The notes: generated by a model not told the origin, from the letters alone. A stretch of 64,000 bases of DNA from Fen-1308 sp035319185 (GCA_035319185.1 DATHDF010000067.1:12999-76998), one strand, 5' to 3'. Shown: positions 16,052 to 25,892, numbered from the stretch's first letter. Numbers and translations: made by a program.

Positions 16052-16833
16052 AAGCGACTATCGACTCTTCCGGCCGGATCCTGGCGATAGTACTCACTGA
16101 GAACTCTGTACAGATCGGGCGCATCTTCCCGAAGGCTGACGGGCCGGTCGAAGAACTCTTCCGTTGCGACCGCAAAAAACTCGGCCTCGTCTTTCGCACC
16201 GTAAGAGTCAATGAATGTTCTTTGTCCGCTTTCTGCCAGGTGTCGCAACCGCAGGAATTCGTGAGAGCATACGGCGACCCATTCGATCAGCTTGTCATGA
16301 CTGAGCGGTGGCGTACCGTCGGCAGCCCCGTCCAGCATATCAAGCTTGTGGGCAAACTCATGGTAAACAACGTTATGACCCTGCTCGGGGTGTCTGGCCC
16401 CGTGAAGGACAGCGTCCCATACTAGAATAACCGGGCCTTGGGCAATGGATTGGCCCAGAATGGGGATAGAGGCTTCTATTGGATCATATGTATGCTCGAA
16501 AAAACCCGGATGATATTCCGGAGGCACTACAGTCGAAGGATATACGAGGATTGACTGAACATTACGGTAATAGTCATGGGGCAGCCTCAGTTGAAGAAGA
16601 CATGCCTGTGCCGCAATTGTCACGCGGATTTCGTCAGTAAGATCCAGACCGCCGCAACCTTCCCAGTATTTTTCTTCCAACAATACCTGGACCATGGCCT
16701 GCAGTTCCATGCGCTCAGGGTCAGATAACATACAATAATGGGCCAGGTTTTTGCGCAGGCAGTCGTCCCATTCATGAGGAAACAGACGCTTTCTAAGCTC
16801 GGCTCGACGGCGTTCGCGCAACCAACGGAACAA
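16048..16833 (-). CDS. mtfA: Zinc-dependent peptidase MtfA family
   Basis: 261 residues. The start is TTG at 16833, with AAAAGGAGG about 8 nt upstream. It contains HNVVYHEFAHKLDMLDGAAD, the HExxH-type zinc motif (HEFAH) of the MtfA/DUF980 peptidases, and the downstream block DEAEFFAVATEEFFDRP that supplies the third zinc ligand and active-site environment. The family length (about 260) fits. In E. coli MtfA is a soluble aminopeptidase that also binds the repressor Mlc and so influences the glucose PTS. Whether the Mlc link applies here cannot be said. The gene is convergent with the beta-barrel gene, sharing stop-codon bases. Confidence 0.92.
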   Translation of the reverse strand: MFRWLRERRRAELRKRLFPHEWDDCLRKNLAHYCMLSDPERMELQAMVQVLLEEKYWEGCGGLDLTDEIRVTIAAQACLLQLRLPHDYYRNVQSILVYPSTVVPPEYHPGFFEHTYDPIEASIPILGQSIAQGPVILVWDAVLHGARHPEQGHNVVYHEFAHKLDMLDGAADGTPPLSHDKLIEWVAVCSHEFLRLRHLAESGQRTFIDSYGAKDEAEFFAVATEEFFDRPVSLREDAPDLYRVLSEYYRQDPAGRVDSRF

Positions 16834-16861
16834 AGGTAATACCTCCTTTTCGCTATTAGTC

Positions 16862-18667
16862 TAACAGAAGAGCGAAAGAATTAAGATCTGCGCCGACAGC
16901 GAGTGATCTCAGCAAAACTGTTGTCAGCGGGGCAGTCTCTACAAAGTTGCGGGATTGACGCGTAAATGACATCCTATTTTCGACGTATTGATGGGGTCGC
17001 TGGTTCTTTCGGTCGTATCTTTTTAAGAAACAGCGTCGCGGCTATGCACAAGACCGAGATTATAGCAAGAGCATGGAATGTCTGAACAAACGCTAGGAGT
17101 TGGGATTGCTGTCTGGCAAGATCGTAGATGATAAATTTGGCCTGCCTGCCGGCTTCCACTGCCGGTACATGTACGCTTAGAAAGCTCTGCAGTTCATTCA
17201 GTCTCTGACTGAAGTTGGAATCTAGAGCAGACAGATGGGCAATAATAGTGGACTGATTGGCCTGCGCCCGGCGTGTCAGAAAGGTGGTCAAAAGGGCAAT
17301 GCCTGCGCTTCCTCCGATGTTTCGCATGAGGTTGAAGATACCGCTGGCGTTTCCCATCTCGCTTTGGGGGAGGGTTCCCATCGCAACGGTAGCAAGAGGA
17401 ACAAACATCATGGCAAGCCCCACGCCAGTGAGCATCGAGGGCAGTGCTATATGGGTCATCGTAATTTCAAGGTTGAGGTCTCCTATTATCCATAGCGAGA
17501 GGGCCACAAGCAGAAATCCGCATCCTATCAGCTTGCGAAAGTCGACCCTTCCGGTCAGAAAGCCGACAATGGGCATGGCCAGCAAGGCGCCCACTCCGCG
17601 GGTGCTAACCGCAGTGCCGCTTTGAAGTGCTGTGTATCCCATTAGGGTCTGCAGATAGAGGGGGATCAGTGTTATGGCACTGTAAAGTACCACTCCAACG
17701 AGCATTATCAAAAAGGTGCCGACAAGGAAGTTTCTGTTCGTGAAGATCCTCAGACGCACTATAGGCTCCTTGACCCTGAGCTCCCACACAATGAAGGCAA
17801 TCATCGAGACGAAGCTCGTCACGGCAAACCAGCGGATCCAGGGTGCTGAAAACCAATCGTCCTCCTGGCCTTTATCCAACATGATCTGAAGAGTTCCAAG
17901 TGCGACAGCCATCAGGCCGAACCCTATATAGTCTATCTTCCCGGCTTTTGCGTTGCGGATATACGGAGGGTCTTCGACAAAGGCATGAATCATAAGAACT
18001 GCGCATACGCCGACTGGTATGTTGATATAAAAGGCCCAACGCCATGAAAGGTTATCGGTGAGCCATCCGCCTATAGTAGGTCCTGCAATGGGGGCCACAA
18101 CGACTCCAAGGGCAAAGGCCGCCATGGCCATTCCCCTCTTTTCCGGCGGAAAGCTTTCAAGTAGTATCGCCTGGGATAGGGGCTGCAAGGCGCCTCCTCC
18201 GGCACCTTGCAAAATCCGGGCGACTACCAGCATACCAAGGCTGAAGGCAGCTCCGCTGATGATCGAAGTAAGCGTGAATATAACGATGCATGTTATCAGG
18301 AAGCGTTTCCGCCCGAAGCGTATCGCAAACCATCCGCTGGCCGGAAGGATTACTGCATTCGAAACCAGATAACTCGTCAGGACCCATGTTGCTTCTGTAT
18401 TGCTCGCCGAAAGGCTTCCGGCAATATGCGGGACGGCCACCGTAACAATGGTAGTATCTAGGATCTCCATGAAGGTGGCCAGCATTACGGCTGCAGTGAT
18501 CAGCCATGGATTGGCCGAGGGACGCCATTCATCGGTAGTTCTGACTTCTGGCACAGAACGTCACCTGGATCCGGGATAAAAGACTTTGGCGGTCACTGTA
18601 TAAGTATAACAGGCGTACCCGGAGGCTCTAAGCGCACCTCAGTGTAACAGAAGAGCGAAAGAATTAA
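16862..18667. repeat. 23-bp direct repeats flanking the exporter gene
   Basis: The 23-mer that begins TAACAGAAGAGCGAAAGA and ends ATTAA occurs at 16862-16884 and again, identical and on the same strand, at 18645-18667. The match extends to 27 bp with one mismatch (AGTC/AGTG before TAACAG). The copies lie 1783 bp apart and bracket the exporter gene 16974-18554 with nothing else coding between. They could be traces of recombinational gain of the gene, or paired regulator sites. Confidence 0.85.
16974..18554 (-). CDS. DHA2-family multidrug exporter (EmrB/QacA type)
   Basis: 526 residues. The start GTG at 18554 has AGGTGA 6 nt upstream. The N-terminal helix ITAAVMLATFMEILDTTIVT, then VAVPHIAGSLSAS and WVLTSYLVSNAVILP, followed by motif A-like GWFAIRFGRKRFL and motif C-like GPTIGGWLTDNLSWRWAFYI, identify a 14-helix drug:H+ antiporter of the EmrB class. 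A long loop near residues 435-485 and a final helix before a basic tail (KKIRPKEP) agree with DHA2. No EmrA adaptor, TolC or regulator gene is adjacent. The gene lies between two 23-bp direct repeats, which may reflect acquisition as a unit. The substrate is unknown. Confidence 0.93.
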   Translation of the reverse strand: MPEVRTTDEWRPSANPWLITAAVMLATFMEILDTTIVTVAVPHIAGSLSASNTEATWVLTSYLVSNAVILPASGWFAIRFGRKRFLITCIVIFTLTSIISGAAFSLGMLVVARILQGAGGGALQPLSQAILLESFPPEKRGMAMAAFALGVVVAPIAGPTIGGWLTDNLSWRWAFYINIPVGVCAVLMIHAFVEDPPYIRNAKAGKIDYIGFGLMAVALGTLQIMLDKGQEDDWFSAPWIRWFAVTSFVSMIAFIVWELRVKEPIVRLRIFTNRNFLVGTFLIMLVGVVLYSAITLIPLYLQTLMGYTALQSGTAVSTRGVGALLAMPIVGFLTGRVDFRKLIGCGFLLVALSLWIIGDLNLEITMTHIALPSMLTGVGLAMMFVPLATVAMGTLPQSEMGNASGIFNLMRNIGGSAGIALLTTFLTRRAQANQSTIIAHLSALDSNFSQRLNELQSFLSVHVPAVEAGRQAKFIIYDLARQQSQLLAFVQTFHALAIISVLCIAATLFLKKIRPKEPATPSIRRK

Positions 18668-18904
18668 ATCGACGATGAGGAGAATGTACGGCTTTGCAAA
18701 CGGTTGCCAGCGTCATTCCGATGCGAACGCTATTTCACCTGATATTTCTCAAACAACAACCCTTATATCTAGCGCGGCGGTTTGACAGAAACCCTCATCG
18801 AAAAGCATTCCAAGTTGGATTCAGTGTGCGACCTGAAACAATCATGCGTGTGCTGTCAGAGTTTTCCCGAAAGTGAGACCGGTCAATTTCTCCGCGGGCT
18901 GTGT
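18555..18904. other. Intergenic stretch upstream of the exporter
   Basis: Holds the second 23-bp repeat copy (18645-18667) and presumably the exporter promoter. A 60-codon plus-strand frame (18694-18876) has no ribosome site or family resemblance. I see no RNA gene. Confidence 0.4.
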
Positions 18905-19210
18905 CTATTGGGGTTCACTCCAGACACGAAATAGCCTGTCACTACCAATCGTATACACTTCGGCAAATTGCATCATAATTTCTTCAAATTTATCATCCTT
19001 CATAAGCCGCATTACAAATTTCTCTTCATCGGCAAGCGAATCAAAACCGACAACAATATGCCCTTCTTCCTGATCTCCCGATATGTTTCCCCAAAACTCG
19101 GCACTCTTAACCTCTTTCATTTTACGCCAGTGATTTAAGAAGCGAGCGGTAACTTCTTCCATCTTTTCCCAGTTCCCTTTCATCTTTACAGTTCGAAATA
19201 GGTATACCAT
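18905..19210 (-). CDS. Small ferredoxin-like-fold protein, ABM/Dabb-type (tentative)
   Basis: 101 residues, ATG preceded by GAGGAAACGTC. The sequence YLFRTVKMKGNWEKMEEVTA followed by SAEFWGNISGDQEEGHIVVG, FDSLADEEKFV and a final LFRVW suggests the beta-alpha-beta-beta-alpha-beta order of dimeric alpha/beta-barrel proteins. Members include antibiotic-biosynthesis-monooxygenase-like and stress-responsive Dabb proteins. There is no clear catalytic residue. It stands alone with long non-coding stretches either side, so no pathway can be inferred. Confidence 0.55.
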   Translation of the reverse strand: MVYLFRTVKMKGNWEKMEEVTARFLNHWRKMKEVKSAEFWGNISGDQEEGHIVVGFDSLADEEKFVMRLMKDDKFEEIMMQFAEVYTIGSDRLFRVWSEPQ

Positions 19211-19738
19211 GACGTTTCCTCCTCATAAAATCCACCTACGCATCGCCAGCATAACGGCGACTACGAACAATATGCCCTAGAGACCGAGCAAACGAGTAAC
19301 AATCTGTCCACACAAGTAGTAAAGAGAACCTAAAATGTCTCTTTACCTTTATAGTTTATGCGCATAATATCTTGAACACAAGGTTGCAAGAATATTGCGG
19401 AAGCGTGCGTCAAGTTTTCACTGTCAATTGATTCCCAGCTGACCTTTCGCTGATCTACATGCGGCAAAATCTTTTGACAGAAGTTCACGTCGCGATCAAT
19501 GAGCAGCCATCACAATGTTTAGACCGAAAAGCGTCAAGGTCGGATCTCAATAGCATGTCGAAAGCCGCGCGGCAACACTACCGCCTCCGATAATCGTTTT
19601 CGGACGTAACGTTGCGTATGCTGTAAATGGTCTCGATGTTTGCTTCAGGAAGAGAAAATCGCAAGCATATTATCTTACTTCTCATGCATAGGGTGCGAGT
19701 ATTGCATTCTTTTTCGGCATAGGAAACGAGCATACCGC
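19211..19738. other. Long intergenic region with a 9-bp inverted repeat
   Basis: No gene is supportable in these 528 nt. A perfect inverted repeat, GTAAAGAGA (19319-19327) and TCTCTTTAC (19338-19346) with a 10-nt loop, could be an operator or a transcription-stop hairpin; there is no following T-run on either strand strong enough for a clear intrinsic terminator. Confidence 0.5.
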
Positions 19739-20623
19739 TCAGACCCCTTTACGATGAAAGGAGGAAGGCCGCGCATATCCGCGCTCTTTCAATTCATAAT
19801 CTACATTAAGGGTAGCTAGGTCTTCAACTTCCATCATCTCATAAGGTGTGGACGAGGCGGAAACTATGATCTTCAGATACATGCCGCATTCATCGCAGAT
19901 TTCCGCATGTATTCTTTCCGGCTGTCCCCCCGAATAGATAAAACGAAGCTTGCGATAATCATCGTTGGCGCAATACGAGCATTGCAGGCGGTGGAACCGC
20001 CAGTCGGCGCCGCAACGCCAGCATCGAAGATGTTTTTCCTGTACGCCGCTTCTTAATTCGCCGAATACGGCATAAGACCCGCATATGAAACAGTAACCTT
20101 CGTTCCATGAAATGCCTTCGGCAACCGAAGCCAGCTGCCTTCGACACTCATGAAACGAAGGTCTCAACGCCTGTCCTGCTAGCACAGGCAAGAGACCCGG
20201 ATCGAGCTGAGCCGACTGCGCAGCTACGACGGCTGCATCTTCTTCGCCCGAAATTATTCCGGAGAGCAGCGATGCAATGTCCAGTGATTCGTTTTCAAGA
20301 GAGTGCCGGATCCGGCTGGCAGACTCTGGGGATATTCCTTCTGCTGCTTTCGAAAGTTGTATCATCAGGCTGCGTACCGCTTCGATGTCAAGTTCCGGTT
20401 CGACGCCGTGCAACAGCGGCAGCCCCGCCTCCATCCTGATGCAGGCTTCTTCCTTCGTCATGGAGATCTGACGAGTCAATGCATGACCGGCGTTTACCGA
20501 AATCGGCAGAATGACCTTGCGCAGCAGGGCGGCTTCTTCCAGTGCCGGCCATACTCTCGTAATGGAATCGAGCTGCTGTAATATCTGATCAGTTGCGGTT
20601 ATCGGATTCATTATCACTGACAT
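19739..20623 (-). CDS. fdhE: Formate dehydrogenase accessory protein FdhE
   Basis: 294 residues. The C-terminal half has the four CxxC pairs of FdhE: CFICGS, CWRCGA, CSYCAN and CDECGM, which bind iron (rubredoxin-like) in the characterised family. The N-terminal half is helical. FdhE is required for maturation of Tat-exported formate dehydrogenases and interacts with the catalytic subunit before export. The gene overlaps the end of the beta subunit gene by 35 nt and starts at ATG 20623 behind AAGGA, consistent with co-translation in one operon alpha-beta-fdhE. Last gene of the operon. Confidence 0.93.
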   Translation of the reverse strand: MSVIMNPITATDQILQQLDSITRVWPALEEAALLRKVILPISVNAGHALTRQISMTKEEACIRMEAGLPLLHGVEPELDIEAVRSLMIQLSKAAEGISPESASRIRHSLENESLDIASLLSGIISGEEDAAVVAAQSAQLDPGLLPVLAGQALRPSFHECRRQLASVAEGISWNEGYCFICGSYAVFGELRSGVQEKHLRCWRCGADWRFHRLQCSYCANDDYRKLRFIYSGGQPERIHAEICDECGMYLKIIVSASSTPYEMMEVEDLATLNVDYELKERGYARPSSFHRKGV

Positions 20624-21431
20624 TATCAGCGTCCTTCATGCCGCGCTCGCGGAAACTGATTACGGCGGTCATGCCGAACGCCAGGAAGTCGAGCGCCCCG
20701 ACTCGCGGAATCCTCGGCAGGTCCTGTGGCCGCTGTGGCACCTTTGGATTTTCAGGCAGCCCGTAGACTGCGGGTTTGTCCATCAGTAGATAAAAGACAT
20801 TCAACCCTTTGGCCTCGTGGTAGCCATATATATTGGCTTTTGTTTCGCCCAGCGCCTTGAGCTGTGCAAGTCGCGAATCAGCGATCTTTCTGAGCTCAGG
20901 CACGTCTCCAAACCGAATGGAGCCTGTGGGACATGCCTTGGAACAGGCGGTGACCAACCCACTATGAATGCGGTCGTTGCAAAGAGTGCACTTGCGTGAG
21001 GTTTTGGAAACCTCGCTGTATTTTGCAACACCGTACGGGCAGCCGCGGTTGCAGTTCTTGGTGCCGATGCATTTGTCCTGGCGAATGACGACGTTTCCCA
21101 GTTCGGTGCGCTCTATGGCCTTTACCGGGCAGACGTTCATACAACCAGCATCCGTGCAGTGCTTGCATGAATCGCTCGAAAAAAGCCAGCGCGACCCTTT
21201 GCGGGCTTCGTTAAACTGTTCTATGAATCGCACGTGGCGCCAGTCTGTCGCGCTCAGTGTCTCGGTATTGTCGTATGAGTTGCCAGTGAAATTGTCCGCG
21301 ACAATGCGGGTTTCAGGATCGCTTCTGAAATGTTTCGGCTCGGGTGCCAGGCCGTTCCATTCCTTGCACGCTACCTGGCAGGCCTTGCAGCCGATGCAAA
21401 CAGATGTGTCTACGAACATTCCCTTCGCCAT
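20589..21431 (-). CDS. Formate dehydrogenase beta subunit (4Fe-4S electron-transfer protein)
   Basis: 280 residues. Four ferredoxin-type cysteine clusters are visible: CIGCKACQVACKEW at the N-terminus, CKHCTDAGCMNVCPV, CIGTKNCNRGCPYG and CTLCNDRIHSGL with CSKACPTG. This is the FdnH/FdhB arrangement that passes electrons from the molybdopterin subunit onward. Unlike E. coli FdnH it has no clear C-terminal transmembrane helix; the region FLAFGMTAVISFRERG is short and ends in a polar DNE-rich tail. It has no signal peptide and is expected to be carried across the membrane with the Tat-bearing alpha subunit. ATG overlaps the alpha stop (TAATG at 21429-21433). Confidence 0.92.
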   Translation of the reverse strand: MAKGMFVDTSVCIGCKACQVACKEWNGLAPEPKHFRSDPETRIVADNFTGNSYDNTETLSATDWRHVRFIEQFNEARKGSRWLFSSDSCKHCTDAGCMNVCPVKAIERTELGNVVIRQDKCIGTKNCNRGCPYGVAKYSEVSKTSRKCTLCNDRIHSGLVTACSKACPTGSIRFGDVPELRKIADSRLAQLKALGETKANIYGYHEAKGLNVFYLLMDKPAVYGLPENPKVPQRPQDLPRIPRVGALDFLAFGMTAVISFRERGMKDADNVSDNESDNRN

Positions 21432-24400
21432 TATGCAGCACCTCCCTTCTTATTCACCCGGCCCGCTCTCACATTGCATGTGAAGACCTTGCCTTCATGG
21501 ATTGTGACATTAGGGTCGGCAACGAGCACGCTCAGGTTGTTCACCACATCTCCGCGCGCCGTGGCCTGCCACCCCCAGTGCCAGGGCAGGCCTATCTGAT
21601 GCACTGTCCTGCCCTCCACGCTGAACGGTTTCATCCGGCGGGTGACCAGCGCGCGTGCCTCTATTTCTCCTCGGGCCGTACGGATCGTAATATAGTCCCC
21701 GTTTTTGAAGCCCGTCTCAGCCGCGAGCTCCGGCGAGGTCTCGCAGAACAGCTCCGGCATAAGCTCGGAAAGCCACGGCAGCCAGCGGCTCATGGTCCCG
21801 CTCAGATAGTGCTCCGTCAGCCGATAGGTTGAAACAACGATCGGATATTTAGGATCGGCAACAAGATGATATGGGTTGCCTGCGACCTTCCAGACTTTGG
21901 CGAGCGGGTTCGACTCCTGATTATATAATGCATTATGCACCGGAGATTCATAAGGCTCGTAATGTGAGGGCAATGGTCCATCAACAACACCGAAAGGTGC
22001 GAAGAGCCAGGCTTTACCATCGGGCCTCATTATGAACGGATCGCCGCCTCCAAGCGAGTCGAAGCCGATTCCATTGTCCTTCCCGGTCGACCCCGGGGTC
22101 TTGGTCAGCAGGAAGTCGATACCCTCTCCCGAAGGCGAAATCCACGTATGCGCATTCTGGTCCCACCAGACGAACTTCTTCTTCTCGGACCACGGCTTGC
22201 CCTCAAGGTCCGCTGACGCGCGGTTGTACATAATATGCCGGTTGGCCGGCCACGCAAAGCCCCACTCCGGAGATATCCAGTTGTCGGCCTTTCGTCTTGC
22301 GGAATTGTTCTTACCTTCCTCCGGAATGACGCCGCTGTAAATCCAGGCGCCGCAGGCTGTAGTACCGTCCTCCTTGAGATTCGCGAATGACGGCACCGGT
22401 TTTTTGTCGCTCCAGGCGTATCCGTTGATTTCCTTGAGCACCTTGTATGCCGACGGCTCGTCCTTGATACGCCATTGCGCTACGTCGGAAGGCTCCGGAC
22501 CATAGTCCCAGAGGAGATTTCTGATCGCCCAGTCGCGCTCACTCGTAGAACCTGCATAAAGCTCTTTCAATTTCCTGCCGAGATGATATGTAAACCAGAG
22601 GTTGCTGCGAGCATCATTCGGCGGGTCCGCAGCCTTTTCGTGATACTGAAGCAGGCGCTGCGTATTTGTGAAAGAGCCTTCCATTTCAGGCACGCAAGCT
22701 GATGGTAGGAAGAAGACCTCGGTCTTGATGTCGGCAGTCTTCAGCTCGCCTGATTTGATTTCAGGGGAGTTGCGCCAGAAGGCCGATGTTTCGGTTTCAT
22801 AAAAATCGCGGACGACCATCCAGTCGAGCTTGGCAAGAGCTTTCCGCTGGAACCGCGCGTTCTGTCCTCCTACGCCCGGATTCTGCCCGAGACAGAGGAA
22901 CCCTTTTATTTTGCCTTCCATCATCTCGACGAACATCGGCAGATGAGAATGGTCCCTCGTGATTTTTGGATGATAATCGTAGCCGTAATTATTTTCCTTT
23001 GTCGCAGCATCGCCGAACTGAGCCTTGAAATAGGAGACCGCGAACTTCGGATAATTACCCCAGTAGCTCGTTGATTGAGGCGTAGCTTCAGTCAGGATGA
23101 AATCTTTTAATGTCACATGATTCTTGCGGCCGTCCGGCATATTAAGGTAGCCAGGCAGCGAATGATACAGGGTGGCGATGTCTGTAGACCCCTGTATCGA
23201 TGCATGTCCGCGCAGCGCAAGCACACCGCCGCCCGGCCTCCCGATGTTGCCGAGCAGGGCCTGCAACATTCCGGCGGTCCGGATGATCTGCACCCCAACT
23301 GTATGTTGGGTCCAGCCGACTGCATAAGTTATGTTGGATGTCCTGTCGCGGCCCGAATTGTTGAGCAGGGTTTCGGCTACCTTTAGGAACGTCTCCCTGG
23401 AACAGCCGCAGACCTTCTCGACCATTTCCGGCGTATACCTCGAATAATGCCTTTTCATGATCTGGAATACGCAGTGCGGGTCCTGCAGGGTTGGATCCGT
23501 TTTGGGACGCCCCGGCACCCGCTGAAGCAGCATGTCGCTGAACGTCTTTGCTTCAGTGACCGAAGGAGCAGGCGCGGCTTGCCGCTGATAGGCCCAGCTC
23601 TTATTGTCGTAGTACTTGAACTTCGGATCGGTTGAGAAGCCTGAAAAAACGCCGTTCAGGTCTTCTGTGTCTTTAAATTCCGGATTGATCAATGTGGCCG
23701 CATTGGTATAGTTGACAGTGTACTCACTGAAAAAAGGATCATTCTTCCAGCGCTCGCTATTGATCACAAAAGTAATGAGCGCACCAAGGAATGCGATGTC
23801 CGTGCCCGCTCGTATCTGAGCATGGATGTCGCACATCGCTGATGTGCGCGTGAAGCGCGGGTCGACATGCATCAGCACAGCGCCGTGTTCAGTCTTTGCC
23901 TTAAGCGGCCAGCGGAAGGCTATCGGATGGCACTCGGCCATGTTCGAGCCCATGATCATTACCGCATCGGAATGTTCGAGGTCACGTGGAAATGTTGTTG
24001 AACCTCCGCGTCCGAAGCTGACCCCCAGACCGGGGACCGTGGAGGAGTGTCATATTCGTGCCTGGTTTTCGACTGAGACAACCCCGATGCCGTGCATAAG
24101 CTTCTGTTGTATATAGTTCCACTCATTGTCTATCGTAGCGCCGCCGAGCGAGGCGATAGCGTAAGTGTTCATCACGCGTTTTTTTGTCGTATTGCCCCTC
24201 TCATCGGTGACATCGTCAAACTCGTTGAAGTTGTCGTCGCGGGTCTTCTTTACCAGTTGAGTGATGCGGTCCATTGCCCAGTCAAGAGGCTTGTCTTCCC
24301 AATGGTCGCTTCCCGGCGCACGGTATTTGACCTTTGTCCAGCGCAGGTCGTTCATGACTAGCTGATATGTGGCGGCTCCCTTGGGGCAGAGCGTGCCTTC

Positions 24401-24652
24401 GTTTATTGGCGAATCCGGATTGCCTTCGATATTTATGATCTTTCCAGCCGAATCTACCATTATCAACTGACCGCAGCCGACCGAGCAGTATGGACAGACG
24501 CTCGGCACCTGTTTTCCCGTTTTCATCGGCACTTGGCCGGACTGTTTTTTCATGTCGCCGGATGAAACGCCCCAGCTGCCACTGTCAGGAACGATCGAGG
24601 CGCCGAGGGCGCTCGTTGAAATTTTCAGAAACTGCCGCCGCGTGACCTGCAT
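21431..24652 (-). CDS. Formate dehydrogenase alpha subunit, selenocysteine-containing, Tat-exported
   Basis: 1073 residues when the in-frame TGA at 24050-24052 is read as selenocysteine (residue 201). Reading through gives NQARI-Sec-HSSTVPGLG, the active-site context of FdnG/FdhG-type enzymes. The N-terminus QVTRRQFLKISTSALGAS is a twin-arginine signal; CPYCSVGCGQ with a later LCPKG binds the [4Fe-4S] cluster; the rest is a molybdopterin/tungstopterin oxidoreductase, including YAVGWTQHTVGVQI, QNPGVGGQNARF and, near the end, TARGEIEARALVTRR in the dinucleotide-binding domain. It oxidises formate to CO2 in the periplasm. An ordinary gene caller would split it into a 200-residue and an 842-residue frame. 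AAAAGGAG lies about 11 nt before the ATG. Confidence 0.95.
24020..24052 (-). promoter_or_regulatory. UGA selenocysteine codon with bacterial SECIS-like hairpin
   Basis: Downstream of the TGA (24050-24052) the mRNA can fold GGUCCCC against GGGGGUC (24020-24038), seven pairs including two G-U, closing a five-base GGUCU loop (24027-24031). The E. coli fdhF SECIS also presents a GGUCU apical loop, which is bound by SelB. Spacing from UGA to loop is 18 nt. Structure was folded by eye. Confidence 0.8.
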
Positions 24653-25027
24653 ATTCGAGTTTTCTCCTTTTCAAGCTGGGTCTTAAAACAGTCCAGATTC
24701 CTTAAAAGTATAGTGAGATTTGATGCATTACAATAGAGTGTAGCTGGTCTAATTTTGTTTAAAGTGTCTTACTGACTAAAACCGGCTCATTCAACAACTT
24801 CTTAGCCAAATTACATTTCGCATTTTGTCCTATCGTAATGAGTTGATATTTCTGCCAAAACACTCAGCAGACCTGAAAAGAAACAAACGTTTCGTTCACT
24901 GAAACAGTAGAGGCCGCCGATCCAGCAGCTTTTTTTTTGCTTGCAAGTATCTCACGATTCTTGTCACTTCAGCCCGGATTGATACAATTAAAGAAAAGAT
25001 AATAATGCCTGGATGGAGCGTGCCCAT
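24653..25027. other. Divergent intergenic region between formate dehydrogenase and DUF3455 genes
   Basis: Contains the plus-strand promoter listed separately and presumably the minus-strand fdh promoter, which I cannot place. No sigma-54-type GG-N10-GC element was found here, and no coding frame is convincing. Confidence 0.4.
24961..24988 (+). promoter_or_regulatory. Sigma-70-like promoter for the DUF3455 gene
   Basis: TTGTCA (24961-24966) and TACAAT (24983-24988) are spaced by 16 nt, with TG one base before the -10 (extended -10). It lies about 40 nt before the chosen start at 25028. Confidence 0.55.
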
Positions 25028-25573
25028 ATGAAACGATCGAGGACAGCATTCGCTCTAATAGCGGGGATTGCGGTTTTGAATCTCTGTTGCTTAGGGTTAG
25101 CTAATTCTTCAGACCAACAGGTTCCTGAGTCGCTTAAAGTTCCGGCAGATCAGACTTTGTTTTTAAAAGCAAGAGGCGTCGGCGTCCAGATATATGAATG
25201 TATGGAAGACAAGACAGATTCCTCAAAATTTAAATGGACATTCAAGTCGCCTGAAGCCAGCCTTTTCGACAACGCCGGAAAGCAGATAGGCAAACACTAT
25301 GCAGGTCCGACATGGAAAGCTGATGATGGAAGCACGGTGGTAGGCTCAGTCGGCCAGGTATACGACAGTCCCAATACAAATTCGATACCGTGGCTTCTGT
25401 TGAGGGCTAAGTCAACTTCCGGGCCCGGCATATTCAGCCACGTCATTAGCGTTCAACGTTTGAATACCATGGGCGGAAAAGCGCCTTCAGATGTTTGCGA
25501 AAAGGAGCAAGTAGGCAAAGAGATACGAGTACCTTACAAAGCCATGTACTACTTTTACACCTTACGGCAGTAA
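25028..25573 (+). CDS. Secreted DUF3455 protein
   Basis: 181 residues from ATG 25028 (GGAG about 10 nt upstream); an ATG five codons earlier lacks a site. The N-terminus RTAFALIAGIAVLNLCCLGL followed by ANSSDQ is a signal peptide. The mature part has VPADQTLFLKARGVGVQIYE, then CMED and WTFKSPEASLFDNAGKQIGK, HYAGPTWKADDGSTVVG, PWLLLRAKS and a final VPYKAMYYFYTL, the full DUF3455 pattern. The family is exported and of unknown function. It has its own promoter and no partner gene, as the next element is an insertion sequence. Confidence 0.85.
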   Translation: MKRSRTAFALIAGIAVLNLCCLGLANSSDQQVPESLKVPADQTLFLKARGVGVQIYECMEDKTDSSKFKWTFKSPEASLFDNAGKQIGKHYAGPTWKADDGSTVVGSVGQVYDSPNTNSIPWLLLRAKSTSGPGIFSHVISVQRLNTMGGKAPSDVCEKEQVGKEIRVPYKAMYYFYTLRQ

Positions 25574-25892
25574 CGGCCGAGAAAACGCTGCTTGACTTGC
25601 ACAAAAAAGATTATTGTTAAAGCTATATTAGGGTAATTCCGCGAGATTTTGATACAAGGGCTTTGTCATGGGCTCCGTCAATGAATTTTGAAAGTCTGGC
25701 AAACATCACTGTAAATCAAAAGTGAACCTCCCCGTGGCAAGCACCTGAATTGCACGCACTGCCGGAGCATTCACAGATATGAAGAGGTTCAAGATAACTG
25801 CCAAAAGCCGATTGCAACGTCTTTTTCTCCTACTACGCATTCATGGTATAAGTAAGTATAAGTTGTTTGGTCGCAGTCAGTATTGACCATGG
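25574..25892. other. Spacer between DUF3455 gene and IS110 element
   Basis: No gene is visible. The left boundary of the IS110 element should fall in the later part of this stretch or close after it, but IS110 elements lack clear terminal inverted repeats and I cannot set the exact end. Confidence 0.4.

Noticed and set aside
23959..24652. Two separate formate dehydrogenase alpha genes (200 and 842 residues)
   Set aside because: The TGA between them sits in the selenocysteine context of FDH and is followed by a SECIS-like hairpin; one Sec-containing CDS explains both.
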